From assembly GCA_013813715.1 (NCBI GenBank), contig JACCRF010000175.1, positions 1 through 55,467 of the forward strand: a DNA stretch of 55,467 nt. The letters run 5' to 3'. Position numbers and translations under genes: made by a program. This DNA comes from Gemmatimonadaceae bacterium (lineage in GTDB: Bacteria > Gemmatimonadota > Gemmatimonadetes > Gemmatimonadales > Gemmatimonadaceae). Under the pieces are notes generated by a model, which had not been told where the DNA came from, searched no databases, and worked only from the letters and a program-made list of their open reading frames with translations. This document shows, piece by piece, positions 43,883 through 52,464 of this stretch (within the stretch, counting starts at the first letter, position 1; each line of letters starts with the position of its first letter).

Positions 43883-44641
43883 ATGCAAGGGACAATCGAG
43901 CTGGTCGCGGCGCGGAAAGCGCGGCTCTATGCGCGTTGCGCTTCGGCGGCGGAGCGCGGCGGATGGTCGGTCGAGCGGGACATCGCCTGGTCGGAAGTAG
44001 ATCGCGATCGGGCGCATGCCAAGCCTGAGGTTCTCGCCGCGCTGCGCGACGCCGCGCTCATTGAATCCTATCACCCGGTAAACCTCGCGCGACTCATGCG
44101 GGCAACATGGGATGATGTTGACGCGTCGGTGGTCTTCTCACTCGAGCTGTACGAGGGGTTCAAGCATTTCCACGCGCTGCGTTGGTATCTCGAGGCCGTC
44201 GCGTACGAGCCGGCGATAACTGACGAGGAGCTGGTGGACATTCGGCGCTCTCAGGCCGAGGTGGAGGTGACGCGGGACGAGGTCATCGAGCGGCTCGTGG
44301 AGTTCATGCTGTCCGAGCATCTCGCCCACTACTTCTTCCGTCGCCTTGGCGAGCAGGCCGAGGATCCGGTGCTTGCGGATCTCCTTGGACGAATCGCGTC
44401 GGATGAGGTGCGGCACGCGCAGAGCGCGTCCGACATCATTGCAAAGCGCATTGCGGCTGACGCGTCTCTCGTGCCGCGCGTGCTCGATGCCGCGCTCGAC
44501 TTCCATCACTTCGGCGAGCAGGCAATCGGCACTGTCCCGGTAGCCCAGCCCGGGGACCCAATCGCCATCCAGACATTCGCGCGACGGATAGAGCGGCTGT
44601 GCGGCGTGCGCCTCGTAGATCACATCAAACAGGGTTTCTGA
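43883..44641 (+). CDS. Acyl-ACP-desaturase-like diiron protein
   Basis: 252 residues from ATG 43883, with AGGAG 7-8 nt upstream; an in-frame ATG at 43856 is less likely. The helical-bundle core (about 80-215) has a second-half motif IASDEVRHAQ (Glu175, His178) matching the IAADEKRH box of plant stearoyl-ACP desaturase, preceded by Glu145 in LSEHLAHYFF. The first-half ligands would be Glu91/His95 (YEGFKHFHAL), spaced ExxxH rather than ExxH, so the first iron site may differ. A diiron oxidase acting on carrier-bound substrates is likely: desaturation, hydroxylation or amine oxidation are all possible. It lies between the ligase and a second diiron gene. Confidence 0.8.
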   Translation: MQGTIELVAARKARLYARCASAAERGGWSVERDIAWSEVDRDRAHAKPEVLAALRDAALIESYHPVNLARLMRATWDDVDASVVFSLELYEGFKHFHALRWYLEAVAYEPAITDEELVDIRRSQAEVEVTRDEVIERLVEFMLSEHLAHYFFRRLGEQAEDPVLADLLGRIASDEVRHAQSASDIIAKRIAADASLVPRVLDAALDFHHFGEQAIGTVPVAQPGDPIAIQTFARRIERLCGVRLVDHIKQGF

Positions 44642-44655
44642 CACCGGAGATAGCA

Positions 44656-45195
44656 ATGATTGTCGACAACGCGGAGATCTCGCTACTCAACTTTTATCGC
44701 GCGTCCGAGCTGCACGGCGGGCTCATACTCGGCCAGATGGTTCGCAGAACGCGCGATCCGGATCTCATTCTGCAGCTCACGCGTCATAGCGCCGAGGAGG
44801 TCATGCACGCGCAGTTGTGGACGGAGACCATCTTTGCGGTGGGTGGCCGGCCGGGGCCTGTGCGCGACACATATCAGAACCGGTACGTCGAGCGGGTCGG
44901 CACACCGATCAGCACGCTCGAAGTGCTCGCGCTCACGCAAGTGTTCGAGCGGAGAGTGTACCGCCATTTCATGCTCCACCTTCGCCGGCCGAACGTGCAT
45001 CCAACTGTCGCAGTGACGCTGCGCAGAATGCTCGAGGAGGAGAAGGGGCACCTCTCCTGGGTGAAGGAATGGCTCGACGAGCAGTCGAGAGATCACGGCA
45101 TTGAAGTGCGCGACGCGATGAGGCGCTACGCGGCCGCCGACCAGAACATCTACGACGCGTTGACGGCGGAGTACGGCTTCAGGAGCGCTGCATGA
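44656..45195 (+). CDS. Ferritin-like diiron protein
   Basis: 179 residues from ATG 44656, with GGAGA about 7 nt upstream. All six ferritin-type ligands are visible: Glu18 (ASELHGG), Glu48 and His51 (AEEVMHAQLW), Glu98 (VFERRVYRHF), Glu129 and His132 (EEEKGHLSWV). The four-helix bundle is compact and has no signal peptide. Ferritin-like proteins of this size serve as oxygenases, peroxidases or oxidases in natural-product pathways as well as in iron storage. Next to a desaturase-like diiron gene and a carrier-protein ligase it probably acts on the carrier-bound intermediate. Its ATGA junction overlaps the following gene by 4 nt. Confidence 0.82.
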   Translation: MIVDNAEISLLNFYRASELHGGLILGQMVRRTRDPDLILQLTRHSAEEVMHAQLWTETIFAVGGRPGPVRDTYQNRYVERVGTPISTLEVLALTQVFERRVYRHFMLHLRRPNVHPTVAVTLRRMLEEEKGHLSWVKEWLDEQSRDHGIEVRDAMRRYAAADQNIYDALTAEYGFRSAA

Positions 45196-46361
45196 GCGCA
45201 CCGGTGGCGATTCGCGCGGCGCCGGTCCGAACCCGTTACCGAGTGCCGCGCATCACGCTGCCGGGCGTGTTGCCAGGCCGTCTGTATTTTGCGCAGGTTC
45301 GCGAAGATCCGTTGCTCGAGATCGAGGCCCTCGTGCCGGCGCGCGACGATGTTGTCGTCGTCGTCGGATCGGGCGGGTGCACGGCCCTGTCTCTACTCGC
45401 CGCCGGTGCCGGGCGAGTGATTGCCGTCGATTCCAACTCGACTCAGACGAGCATCGTTGAGCTCAAGGCGGCGGCCGTGACCGCGCTCGGTACGAGCCAG
45501 GCCGTAAGCTTTCTCGGCGGATCGTCAATGGAGGGCAGGAAGCGCCGCCGAATCTACTCGACGTTGTCGCGATTCATGTCGTCGGCCGCGACCGCCTGCT
45601 GGAACTCTAACCTAGCGATGATCGAGAGGGGAGTTCTGAACGCGGGCGTCAGTGAGCGGTTCATCGCGTTAGTCGCGGGCGTTCTCAGAAAATGCGTCCA
45701 GCCACGCGAGCGAATCGAGCGTCTGCTCGCGTGCACCAGTCTGCCGGAGCAGCGCGAGCTGTATCACAGCGAGTGGAACAACCGTCGCTGGCGCCTGCTG
45801 TTCGATCTCATGCTCAATCGCTGGGCGTTCAACCGCACCTATGAGCCCGGGTTCTTTGCGAATGTCGCGAACCCGAGCTTTGCGGCGCACTTCCGCGGGC
45901 TGCTGGAACATGCGCTGTGCGAGGTGCCGGTAGCGACGAACTACTTCCTCCATCACATGCTTACCGGTGCGTACCCTGCGGGCGTGCCTCGAGGGGTTCC
46001 TCCATATCTGGATAAGTCGGACAATGACACGAGCCGCTCCGGCGCGCTTGGACTCGAGCTGGTGGACGGACGGTATCAGGACTACCTCGCCTCGTGTGCA
46101 GACAGCAGCGTGGACGGATTTGCGCTGTCGAACATCTGCGAATGGTTGACCGCGCCTGAGGTTTCTGATCTCTTCGCGCAAGTGATCCGTGTGGCGAGGC
46201 CTGGGGCTCGAGTCTGCTTCAGGAACTTCGTCGGCCATACCGAGGTTCCGGAGCGACTGAAGGACATTCTCGTGGAGGATGCGGAGTGGGGAAGGGCCGC
46301 GATTCTCCGCGACCGGAGCTGCCTGCAGGCGCGCATCGCAATCTGCACGGTGGAGAAGTAA
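45192..46361 (+). CDS. BtaA-like (DUF3419) 3-amino-3-carboxypropyl transferase homologue
   Basis: 389 residues. The SAM-binding half has DVVVVVGSGGCTALSLLAAG followed by VIAVDSNSTQTSIVELKAAA, the characteristic first part of DUF3419. BtaA of this family moves the 3-amino-3-carboxypropyl group of SAM onto diacylglycerol in betaine-lipid synthesis. The C-terminal half carries FALSNICEWL and FRNFVG, resembling the family. In a carrier-protein operon the acceptor is probably not diacylglycerol; the usual N-methylating partner BtaB is absent. It may add a homoserine-like C4 unit to the amino acid intermediate. The start overlaps the ferritin-like stop by 4 nt. Confidence 0.82.
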   Translation: MSAPVAIRAAPVRTRYRVPRITLPGVLPGRLYFAQVREDPLLEIEALVPARDDVVVVVGSGGCTALSLLAAGAGRVIAVDSNSTQTSIVELKAAAVTALGTSQAVSFLGGSSMEGRKRRRIYSTLSRFMSSAATACWNSNLAMIERGVLNAGVSERFIALVAGVLRKCVQPRERIERLLACTSLPEQRELYHSEWNNRRWRLLFDLMLNRWAFNRTYEPGFFANVANPSFAAHFRGLLEHALCEVPVATNYFLHHMLTGAYPAGVPRGVPPYLDKSDNDTSRSGALGLELVDGRYQDYLASCADSSVDGFALSNICEWLTAPEVSDLFAQVIRVARPGARVCFRNFVGHTEVPERLKDILVEDAEWGRAAILRDRSCLQARIAICTVEK

Positions 46362-46365
46362 AACC

Positions 46366-47505
46366 GTGTCCGCCACGGTCGTTCAGCGTGCCGGGAATTC
46401 ATCGGAATGCGTGGTTCGCGAGGCGAATGCGGCTGACAACCGCGCCCTGATCGCGCTTGCGGCGGCGTGCCCCATGCGGGGCGACCTTTCTCTTCGCATC
46501 GACCGCGGTCCCGACTTCTTTGCGTTGAATCGCCTCGAGGGCGAGCGGTGGCGTGTCGGCGTCGTCGACAGGGAGGAGTTGCCGGTGGGGTGCGTCGCGT
46601 TCAGCGAGCGACGCGTGTACCTCAACGGAAAGCCGACACTGACTGGATACGCTGGAGATCTCAAGGTGCATCCCGCGCATCGTGACTCGCGGGTCGCGGA
46701 TGCTCTGTCGCTATTCGCGGGCGCGATGGGTGCGGGCCTGCCCACGGGAACGCCAACGCTGATCACGGTTCTGGCTGGAAATCGGGCGATGGAGCGACGC
46801 CTCTCCGGTCCCAGAGGGCTTCCGCGGTTCACGCACATTGCGACTGTGCGGAGTCATGCGGTGAGCATACTGTGGCGGCGCAGGCCGTTGCCGGGCTCCC
46901 GGCTGGTGATCCAGCGCGCGCAGTGGCGTGATCTGAACGACATGATCTCTCTGTGGCGGCGCGTCGCTCCCGTGCGGCAGTTCGCACCCGTGCTCGACGC
47001 CTCCGGATTGTGCGACTGGATCGGCGGAGCGCCGGGCCTCGCCATCTCGTCGTATCTGCTGGCGCGCGGCGGAGACGGCAAGCTGGTCGGCTTCTTCGCG
47101 CTATGGGATCAGCGCTCGTTCAAGCAGATGCGTGTCGAGAGCTACTCGCCGCGACTGGCGGTGACGCGGCGCTGTTTCAACGCGATCGCTCCGCTTATGG
47201 GGGCCGAGAAGCTACCGCGTGAAGGCGGGGCGCTGCGATTCCTCACGGCGTTGCACGTGTGCGTTCCGCGAGAACATCCCGAAATCCTTCGCGCGCTGGT
47301 GATCGAGGCGCACAACGCGCTTCGACACAAGGGTTACTCGTTTTTCAACGTCGGCCTCGACGTGCTTGATCCTCTGACAGCTGGAATGGGGGGACTGCTA
47401 GCGCAACCCACCGACGTCAACGCGTTCGTCACGTCGAGCCGAGCTCCGGTTGATGCCGCCGAGTTCGCTGGCCGTCCGCTTCACTACGAGATCGCGCTCG
47501 TATGA
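46366..47505 (+). CDS. GNAT-family acyltransferase
   Basis: 379 residues from GTG 46366, 4 nt after the upstream stop and with GGAGAAG about 10 nt upstream. The N-terminal GNAT domain (about 15-165) shows YAGDLKVHPAHRDSRVADAL, which covers the acetyl-CoA pyrophosphate loop, and VYLNGKPTL on the strand before it. A second, less conserved acyltransferase-like half (about 180-379) contains RVAPVRQFAPVLD and HKGYSFFNVGLDVLDPL. It would transfer an acyl group from a CoA or carrier donor to an amine, either to build or to cap the final product. It overlaps the MMPL gene by 4 nt (ATGA). Confidence 0.8.
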   Translation: MSATVVQRAGNSSECVVREANAADNRALIALAAACPMRGDLSLRIDRGPDFFALNRLEGERWRVGVVDREELPVGCVAFSERRVYLNGKPTLTGYAGDLKVHPAHRDSRVADALSLFAGAMGAGLPTGTPTLITVLAGNRAMERRLSGPRGLPRFTHIATVRSHAVSILWRRRPLPGSRLVIQRAQWRDLNDMISLWRRVAPVRQFAPVLDASGLCDWIGGAPGLAISSYLLARGGDGKLVGFFALWDQRSFKQMRVESYSPRLAVTRRCFNAIAPLMGAEKLPREGGALRFLTALHVCVPREHPEILRALVIEAHNALRHKGYSFFNVGLDVLDPLTAGMGGLLAQPTDVNAFVTSSRAPVDAAEFAGRPLHYEIALV

Positions 47506-49826
47506 TTGCCGCTACCCGTTACGTGCTACCCGTTGCCCGTAGGCCCTGGGCGGCGATCGCGGCGTGGATCATCACCAGGCGGCTCTGGGTGATGGGAGCG
47601 TGGATCGTCGTCGCGGCGCTGCTTATCCCGCGGGCGGCGCGGGTCGAGAAGACGCTCGACGTGGCGGCGCGCGTCCCCGGAAGTGAATCGGCTCGTGTTG
47701 AGCAGGTGATCGCGACTCGCTTCTCTTCGGGATTCGCGCAGTACGCGGTCCTCGTGATAACAGGCGGTGCATCGCCGATAACCGAAGCGGGGCGGACTTT
47801 GCTCGAGCGAGTTCGTGCCGATCTGGCTGAATCCTCAGTCGTGACGCGCGCTTTCTCCTGGCTCGATGTTCCCGACACCCTGTTCATCGGACAACGAGGC
47901 GAGACCTTCGTCATTGTCGGTCTCGATGCCAACCGTCGCAGGCCCGACGACTTGATTCCGGTGCTTCGCGACGTGACCGCCCGGATCAGCGAGTCAGCGC
48001 GAGGCATCCATCCAGACATCTCTCTGATGTGGACCGGAGAGATCGCACTCAACTACGATCTTCGGCAGGTCAGCGCCGCGGACGCACGGCAGGCGGAGCG
48101 CCGCGTGCTCCCTCTCACCCTCCTTCTGCTCATGATCGCGTTCGGAGCAGTTGCGGCGTCGCTGCTGCCGCTGGTCGCGGGCGGGCTCGCGATCGCGCTG
48201 GCGCTTGGTGCGTCGGTCGCGATCGCCGGAGTCTGGCCGCTGTCAATCCTCCTCCAAAACGTCGTCACGATGCTGGGACTCGGTCTTGGGATCGACTATG
48301 CGCTACTCGTCGTCGGACGTTTCCGCGAATCGCTTGCATCGGGTCGCAGTCATTTGCACGCTGCGCGCGCGAGCGCCGAGCATGCGGGTCACACGATACT
48401 TCTCTCCGGGGCCAGTGTCGCCATCGGGTTCGCTGCGCTGCTGCTTGTTCCAGTCAACGAGGTTCGTTCGATCGCCGTGGGCGGGCTCCTCGTGGTCGCC
48501 ACGTCGGTAGTGCTGTCCGTCACGCTGCTTCCCGGGATGCTCGCGATGCTTGGGCCTCGCGTCAACTGGGGCCGAGTCGTAAAAAGACATGAAGCTGAAG
48601 CTGGAGCTAAAGCCGAGGCTGGAGCTGGGCGAGGCGGGTCAGCTCGCTGGAGACGTTGGGGGATGTTCGTCTGCTCGCACCCGATCCTCGTTCTCATTGC
48701 GGCGGGCGCGCCCACGGCGCTGCTTGCGCTGCAATCCACGCGTCTCAACACTGACCTGCCGCGCGGTGACTGGCTTCCGGCGGCGATGGAATCTTCGAGG
48801 GGCCTGCATGCGCTCGAGCGGATGCAGCGTAGCGGAATAGTCAACTCCGTGCGTGTCTTGGTGGAGCTTCCCGCCGGCGCTCCCTGGGATTCACCGGCTG
48901 GCTGGAACGCCGTCCGCACGGCTGGTGAGAAGTTCTTCCGCGATCCACGCGTCGCGAGAGTGCGTTCTCTTTCCACCGCGACTGGATTCCAGTCACCAAA
49001 CCTCCAGTTGATCGCCGCGCTGCCGCCGGATCTCCGCGGCTCGCTCGTCAGCACCGACGGGCGGTCGGCACTCATCGAGGTGATGCCCGCCGAGGCTGCG
49101 GCGCAGCACGGCGCGATGGACATCGTGCGTGAGCTGCGCAGTCGGCCCGGATCTTCGCTAACCGGACTGGCCGGCTCGTCGATCCAGGTCGGTGGACTCC
49201 CCGCATTCAACGTGGACTACGAAGCAGCGATCGGAGACCGCTTCTGGAGCGTTGTCGCTGCAGTCGTAGGCGTGACGATGCTCGCGCTTCTCATCGGTTT
49301 CCGGTCGCTGCTCATCGCCGTGAAGGCAGTCGCGCTCAACCTGCTGTCGGTAGCGGCTGCCTTCGGTGCCGTCGTGCTGGTCTTCCAGGATGGTATGGGC
49401 ATTCATCTCGTGGGCATGTCCTCGCCGCTCGACGGCACATTCACGGCGATTCCTGTGATTGTTTTCTGTGTCGTCTTCGGGCTCAGCATGGACTACGAGG
49501 TCTTTCTCGTCGCCCGGATCGCGGAGGCGCGAAGGAACGGTTTGGCCGACGCGGAAGCGATCGCCGAGGGCATGGCTCGCACCGGCGGGCTCATCACGAG
49601 CGCAGCCGCGATCATGATCGTCGTGTTCGCCGCGTTCACACTCGGCGATTTCGTGATCGTGAAGATTCTCGGGCTCGCGCTCGGCGTTGCAGTGCTGGTG
49701 GACGCAACCGTTGTACGAATGGCGATCGGACCGGCGCTGTTTCGACTTGCCGGACGGTGGAACTGGTGGCCGGGCGAACGGACACATGCTCGTGCGGAAA
49801 GATCACTCGCGCTGCAAGTTCGTTAA
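47502..49826 (+). CDS. MMPL-family (RND) transporter
   Basis: 774 residues. It is organised as two halves, each with one N-terminal helix, a large outer loop and five helices. The two repeat motifs are GLGIDYALLVVGRFRE (in half 1) and FGLSMDYEVFLVARIAE (in half 2), the paired Asp-Tyr being the proton relay of MmpL proteins. A soluble linker rich in Glu/Ala/Lys (KRHEAEAGAKAEAGAGRGG) joins the halves. Proton-driven export of lipids or small molecules is the family role; at the end of this operon it most likely exports the product. A hairpin follows the stop, and the convergent glycosylase gene lies beyond. Confidence 0.93.
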   Translation: MIAATRYVLPVARRPWAAIAAWIITRRLWVMGAWIVVAALLIPRAARVEKTLDVAARVPGSESARVEQVIATRFSSGFAQYAVLVITGGASPITEAGRTLLERVRADLAESSVVTRAFSWLDVPDTLFIGQRGETFVIVGLDANRRRPDDLIPVLRDVTARISESARGIHPDISLMWTGEIALNYDLRQVSAADARQAERRVLPLTLLLLMIAFGAVAASLLPLVAGGLAIALALGASVAIAGVWPLSILLQNVVTMLGLGLGIDYALLVVGRFRESLASGRSHLHAARASAEHAGHTILLSGASVAIGFAALLLVPVNEVRSIAVGGLLVVATSVVLSVTLLPGMLAMLGPRVNWGRVVKRHEAEAGAKAEAGAGRGGSARWRRWGMFVCSHPILVLIAAGAPTALLALQSTRLNTDLPRGDWLPAAMESSRGLHALERMQRSGIVNSVRVLVELPAGAPWDSPAGWNAVRTAGEKFFRDPRVARVRSLSTATGFQSPNLQLIAALPPDLRGSLVSTDGRSALIEVMPAEAAAQHGAMDIVRELRSRPGSSLTGLAGSSIQVGGLPAFNVDYEAAIGDRFWSVVAAVVGVTMLALLIGFRSLLIAVKAVALNLLSVAAAFGAVVLVFQDGMGIHLVGMSSPLDGTFTAIPVIVFCVVFGLSMDYEVFLVARIAEARRNGLADAEAIAEGMARTGGLITSAAAIMIVVFAAFTLGDFVIVKILGLALGVAVLVDATVVRMAIGPALFRLAGRWNWWPGERTHARAERSLALQVR

Positions 49827-49851
49827 ACCGTGAGGGCGAGCAGACGTGTTT

Positions 49852-49872
49852 TCTTCCGCTTTTTGCGGGAGA
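49852..49872. terminator. Hairpin between convergent genes
   Basis: TCTTCCGC (49852-49859) and GCGGGAGA (49865-49872) pair over 8 bp (one G-T) around a T5 loop, 25 nt past the MMPL stop. No T-run follows it on either strand, so termination is unproven. Confidence 0.35.
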
Positions 49873-49998
49873 GGAGGTTCAAGGTGCGCCGCCAGTGGGC
49901 TCCATGTGCCAGCGTGCAAATCCAGAATAACATGATGGGCTGCGCGATTTCCACGGCTTAGCTGAAGCAGCCGATCCATCGCGGACGAGTGCCAGTGC

Positions 49999-50601
49999 TT
50001 ATCGCCTCCGCCCGACGATCGGATAGCGGAAGCAGTCGGTAGTGTGGTCGTTGACAAGCCCGACCGCCTGCATGAACGCGTAACAGATCGTCGAGCCGAC
50101 GAATTTGAATTCTCGGCGCAGCAGATCACGGCTGAGGTTGTCTGAATCCACCGTGCGCGCGGGAATCTCTTCGAGCGCACGCCAGCGGTTCACCAGAGGT
50201 GCTCCCCCGACGAACCCCCAGACGTAGGCATCGAAACTGGCGAACTCCTCCTGAACAGCGAGGAACGCTTTCGCGTTGCGCACCGTGCTGTTGATCTTGA
50301 GCCGGTTGCGAACGATCCCCTCGTTCCGGAGCAGCCGCTCGACCCGCGCCGGCGTGAACAGTGCCACCCTCTTCGGATCAAAATCCAGGAACGCGACACG
50401 ATAGGCCTCGCGTTTCTTCAAAATGGTCTCCCAACTCAGACCTGCCTGTGCACCTTCGAGCGTGATGAACTCGAACAGGATCCTGTCGTCGTGGACCGGG
50501 ACGCCCCACTCGGCGTCGTGATACTCAATGCTGAGCGGCGTTCGCGCCCAACCGCAACGAACAACGGGGTTGTCCGGCCTAAGTGCTGGCGACTCATGCA
50601 T
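49999..50601 (-). CDS. tag: DNA-3-methyladenine glycosylase I
   Basis: 200 residues from ATG 50601; longer in-frame starts reach 50733 but add an untypical Arg-rich stretch, and the Tag family is about 190 residues. Signs: CGWA near the N-terminus, YHDAEWGVPVHDD, FEFITLEGAQAGLSWETIL, and a C-terminal NDHTTDCFRY. CGW, YHDAEW and the HTTDC pair supply the zinc snap (Cys, His, His, Cys) of E. coli Tag. The enzyme cuts N3-methyladenine from alkylated DNA, starting base-excision repair in the cytoplasm. It stands alone, convergent to the MMPL gene and divergent from the hydrolase gene. Confidence 0.95.
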   Translation of the reverse strand: MHESPALRPDNPVVRCGWARTPLSIEYHDAEWGVPVHDDRILFEFITLEGAQAGLSWETILKKREAYRVAFLDFDPKRVALFTPARVERLLRNEGIVRNRLKINSTVRNAKAFLAVQEEFASFDAYVWGFVGGAPLVNRWRALEEIPARTVDSDNLSRDLLRREFKFVGSTICYAFMQAVGLVNDHTTDCFRYPIVGRRR

Positions 50602-50855
50602 TTGTTTGTCGGGGCTCTTGCCGATACTTATTCTGATGGTGTTCGCCGATTCCACCGGACCAATTGGGCCGAGCCAGCGCGACGAGCAGACCGTTGGTAA
50701 TTTCAGTGACCGAGGCCGCGGTCGCAAACACACGGCTCCGGATAGCGTTACCCGCGAATGGCGGGGACTGACTCCGCATCTCGAGCAGGCAGGCTTTCCG
50801 TCGAAAGTCGCGCATCCTTCATTTTCATTCTCCCTCCAACTCGAGGAGCACAGCG

Positions 50856-51689
50856 ATGAGCAACACGATCACAGTCGGCAAGGAGAACTCGGCATCCATC
50901 GACCTTTACTACGAAGACCATGGGGCCGGGTCTCCGGTGGTACTGCTTCACGGATGGCCGTTGAGCGGGGCTTCGTGGGAAAAGCAGACGGCGGCCCTTC
51001 TAGCCGCTGGTCACCGGGTGATCACCTACGACCGGCGTGGTTTCGGCCGCTCGAGCAAGCCGTCAATCGGCTACAACTATGACACGTTCGCCGCCGATCT
51101 CGACGCGGTGTTGACCGCGCTGAATCTGACGAACGTAAACCTGGTGGGCTTCTCCATGGGCAGTGGCGAAGTCACACGGTACATCGGTAAATACGGCACC
51201 AAGCGCGTACGCAAGGCGGTGCTCATCGGGACCCTCGGCCCGTATCTGGTGAAAGCCGCAGACAACCCGGAGGGCGTGGACGTCAGCGTCTTCGCGGGCA
51301 TTAAAGGCGCTATCGCGGCAGACAGACCCGCCTTCCTGATCGAGTTCCTGCGCAACTTCTACAACTTCGATGTAACCGGGGGAAAGCTTGTCAGCGAGCG
51401 TGTGCTGGAAGACAATTTCAACGTCGCCACAGGCGCATCGGCCATTGGTACTCTGGCATGTGTCGATGCGTGGATCGAGGACTTCCGCGAAGACCTGCCT
51501 CGCAATGACGTGCCGACGCTCATCCTGCACGGCGATGCCGATCGCATTCTCCCGCCTGATGCCACATCCCGCCGGCAGGCGAAGATGATCAAGGGCGCAA
51601 AGCTGGTCGAGCTTCCGGGCGGTCCGCATGGCGTGCTCTGGACTCATGCAAGCCAGATAAATAGCGAGCTGGTGAGCTTTCTCGCATAG
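50856..51689 (+). CDS. Alpha/beta hydrolase, non-heme chloroperoxidase type
   Basis: 277 residues, with GAGGAG about 9 nt upstream of the ATG. HGWPLSG is the oxyanion turn, VGFSMGSGE the nucleophile elbow (catalytic Ser), HGDADRILP the acid Asp, and LPGGPHGVLWTH holds catalytic His. The proportions and motifs are those of the cofactor-free haloperoxidases (CpoF, BpoA), which are esterases that can make peracids. No signal peptide, so cytoplasmic. The physiological substrate is not known. The 255 nt upstream, shared with the divergent glycosylase gene, show no clear promoter. Confidence 0.92.
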   Translation: MSNTITVGKENSASIDLYYEDHGAGSPVVLLHGWPLSGASWEKQTAALLAAGHRVITYDRRGFGRSSKPSIGYNYDTFAADLDAVLTALNLTNVNLVGFSMGSGEVTRYIGKYGTKRVRKAVLIGTLGPYLVKAADNPEGVDVSVFAGIKGAIAADRPAFLIEFLRNFYNFDVTGGKLVSERVLEDNFNVATGASAIGTLACVDAWIEDFREDLPRNDVPTLILHGDADRILPPDATSRRQAKMIKGAKLVELPGGPHGVLWTHASQINSELVSFLA

Positions 51690-51738
51690 CGCCGATTCAG
51701 CACGATAGAAGGAACGATACACTCCTTTCACACGTCAC

Positions 51739-52464
51739 ATGCGCATAAACCAGGGCGATCTCCACCAGCAGCTACGCGCCGAAGCAATTGCTACGCGTGA
51801 GCGAATTGCCGTGATGGTGCGGCTGCTCGACCCATCGAAGATCAATGAGCATCCTGAGCCAGCGGGATGGAGCGTGGGCGAAGTGCTCGAACACCTTTGC
51901 ATCGCAGACGAGTTGTACCAAGGACAACTCGCGGCCCTGCTGCAGAGCTCTCGTCGGGACGCGGGAGCGCCGTCGCGAGAGTGGAGTTCGTCGTTCATCG
52001 GCGGGATGATCGCGAGCTCGCTTCTCAAGCCCCGGCCGCTTAAGAGTCCAAAGGTCTTTCGACCTGGGCCCACACCACGCAACGGCGTCGTGGAGGAGCT
52101 TCTCTCCCGGGAGATGAGTTTTGTAAAGGAAATGGACGATGCTGCGTCGTTCGACTGGCGCGCGTTGCGAATCCGCTCTCCGGCTTTGCCATCATGGGCG
52201 CCGAAAATGAATCTCGGCGACGGGTTCAGGATTCACATCGTCCATCTCACACGGCATTCCTGGCAGATCGAACGCCTTGCGGGTAAGCTGTTATCGCACA
52301 AATGCGCATCCTGGCCCCCCGGCGACCGGAGACACTTACGCACGACCACGTACTCATTCCTCGACCAGCGAATTCTCCCGCGCGAAATCAGCCAGCTCGC
52401 CGCGCGAGCTGACGCCGACCTTGGCGAAGATGTTCGACATGTGAGTGCTCACCGTGCGCGCTGA
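51739..52464 (+). CDS. DinB-like protein with a read-through tail
   Basis: 241 residues. The DinB four-helix core (about 1-180) is visible in WSVGEVLEHLCIADELYQGQL, with a metal-ligand His, and in FRIHIVHLTRHSWQIERL, with two further His expected to bind the same metal. DinB-like proteins include thiol-dependent transferases and DNA-damage-induced proteins of unknown role. The last 60 residues (after SHKCASWPPG) have no family resemblance. The final 111 nt overlap the end of the convergent LuxR gene in antisense. The original stop may have been lost through a frameshift or mutation near 52300. No ribosome binding site is evident. Confidence 0.8.
   Translation: MRINQGDLHQQLRAEAIATRERIAVMVRLLDPSKINEHPEPAGWSVGEVLEHLCIADELYQGQLAALLQSSRRDAGAPSREWSSSFIGGMIASSLLKPRPLKSPKVFRPGPTPRNGVVEELLSREMSFVKEMDDAASFDWRALRIRSPALPSWAPKMNLGDGFRIHIVHLTRHSWQIERLAGKLLSHKCASWPPGDRRHLRTTTYSFLDQRILPREISQLAARADADLGEDVRHVSAHRAR

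Larger units (their letters stand above)
40617..49826 (+). other. Nine-gene aminoacyl-carrier-protein biosynthetic operon
   Basis: Nine plus-strand genes with junctions of +1, -4, -14, +1, +14, -4, +4 and -4 nt. The gene set is KAS III-like, reductase, carrier protein, amino acid:[carrier protein] ligase, two diiron proteins, BtaA-like transferase, GNAT and MMPL. Spacing indicates one transcript; the product is unknown. Upstream (40523-40540) CGTCA/TGACG forms a small inverted repeat that could be an operator. Confidence 0.8.
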
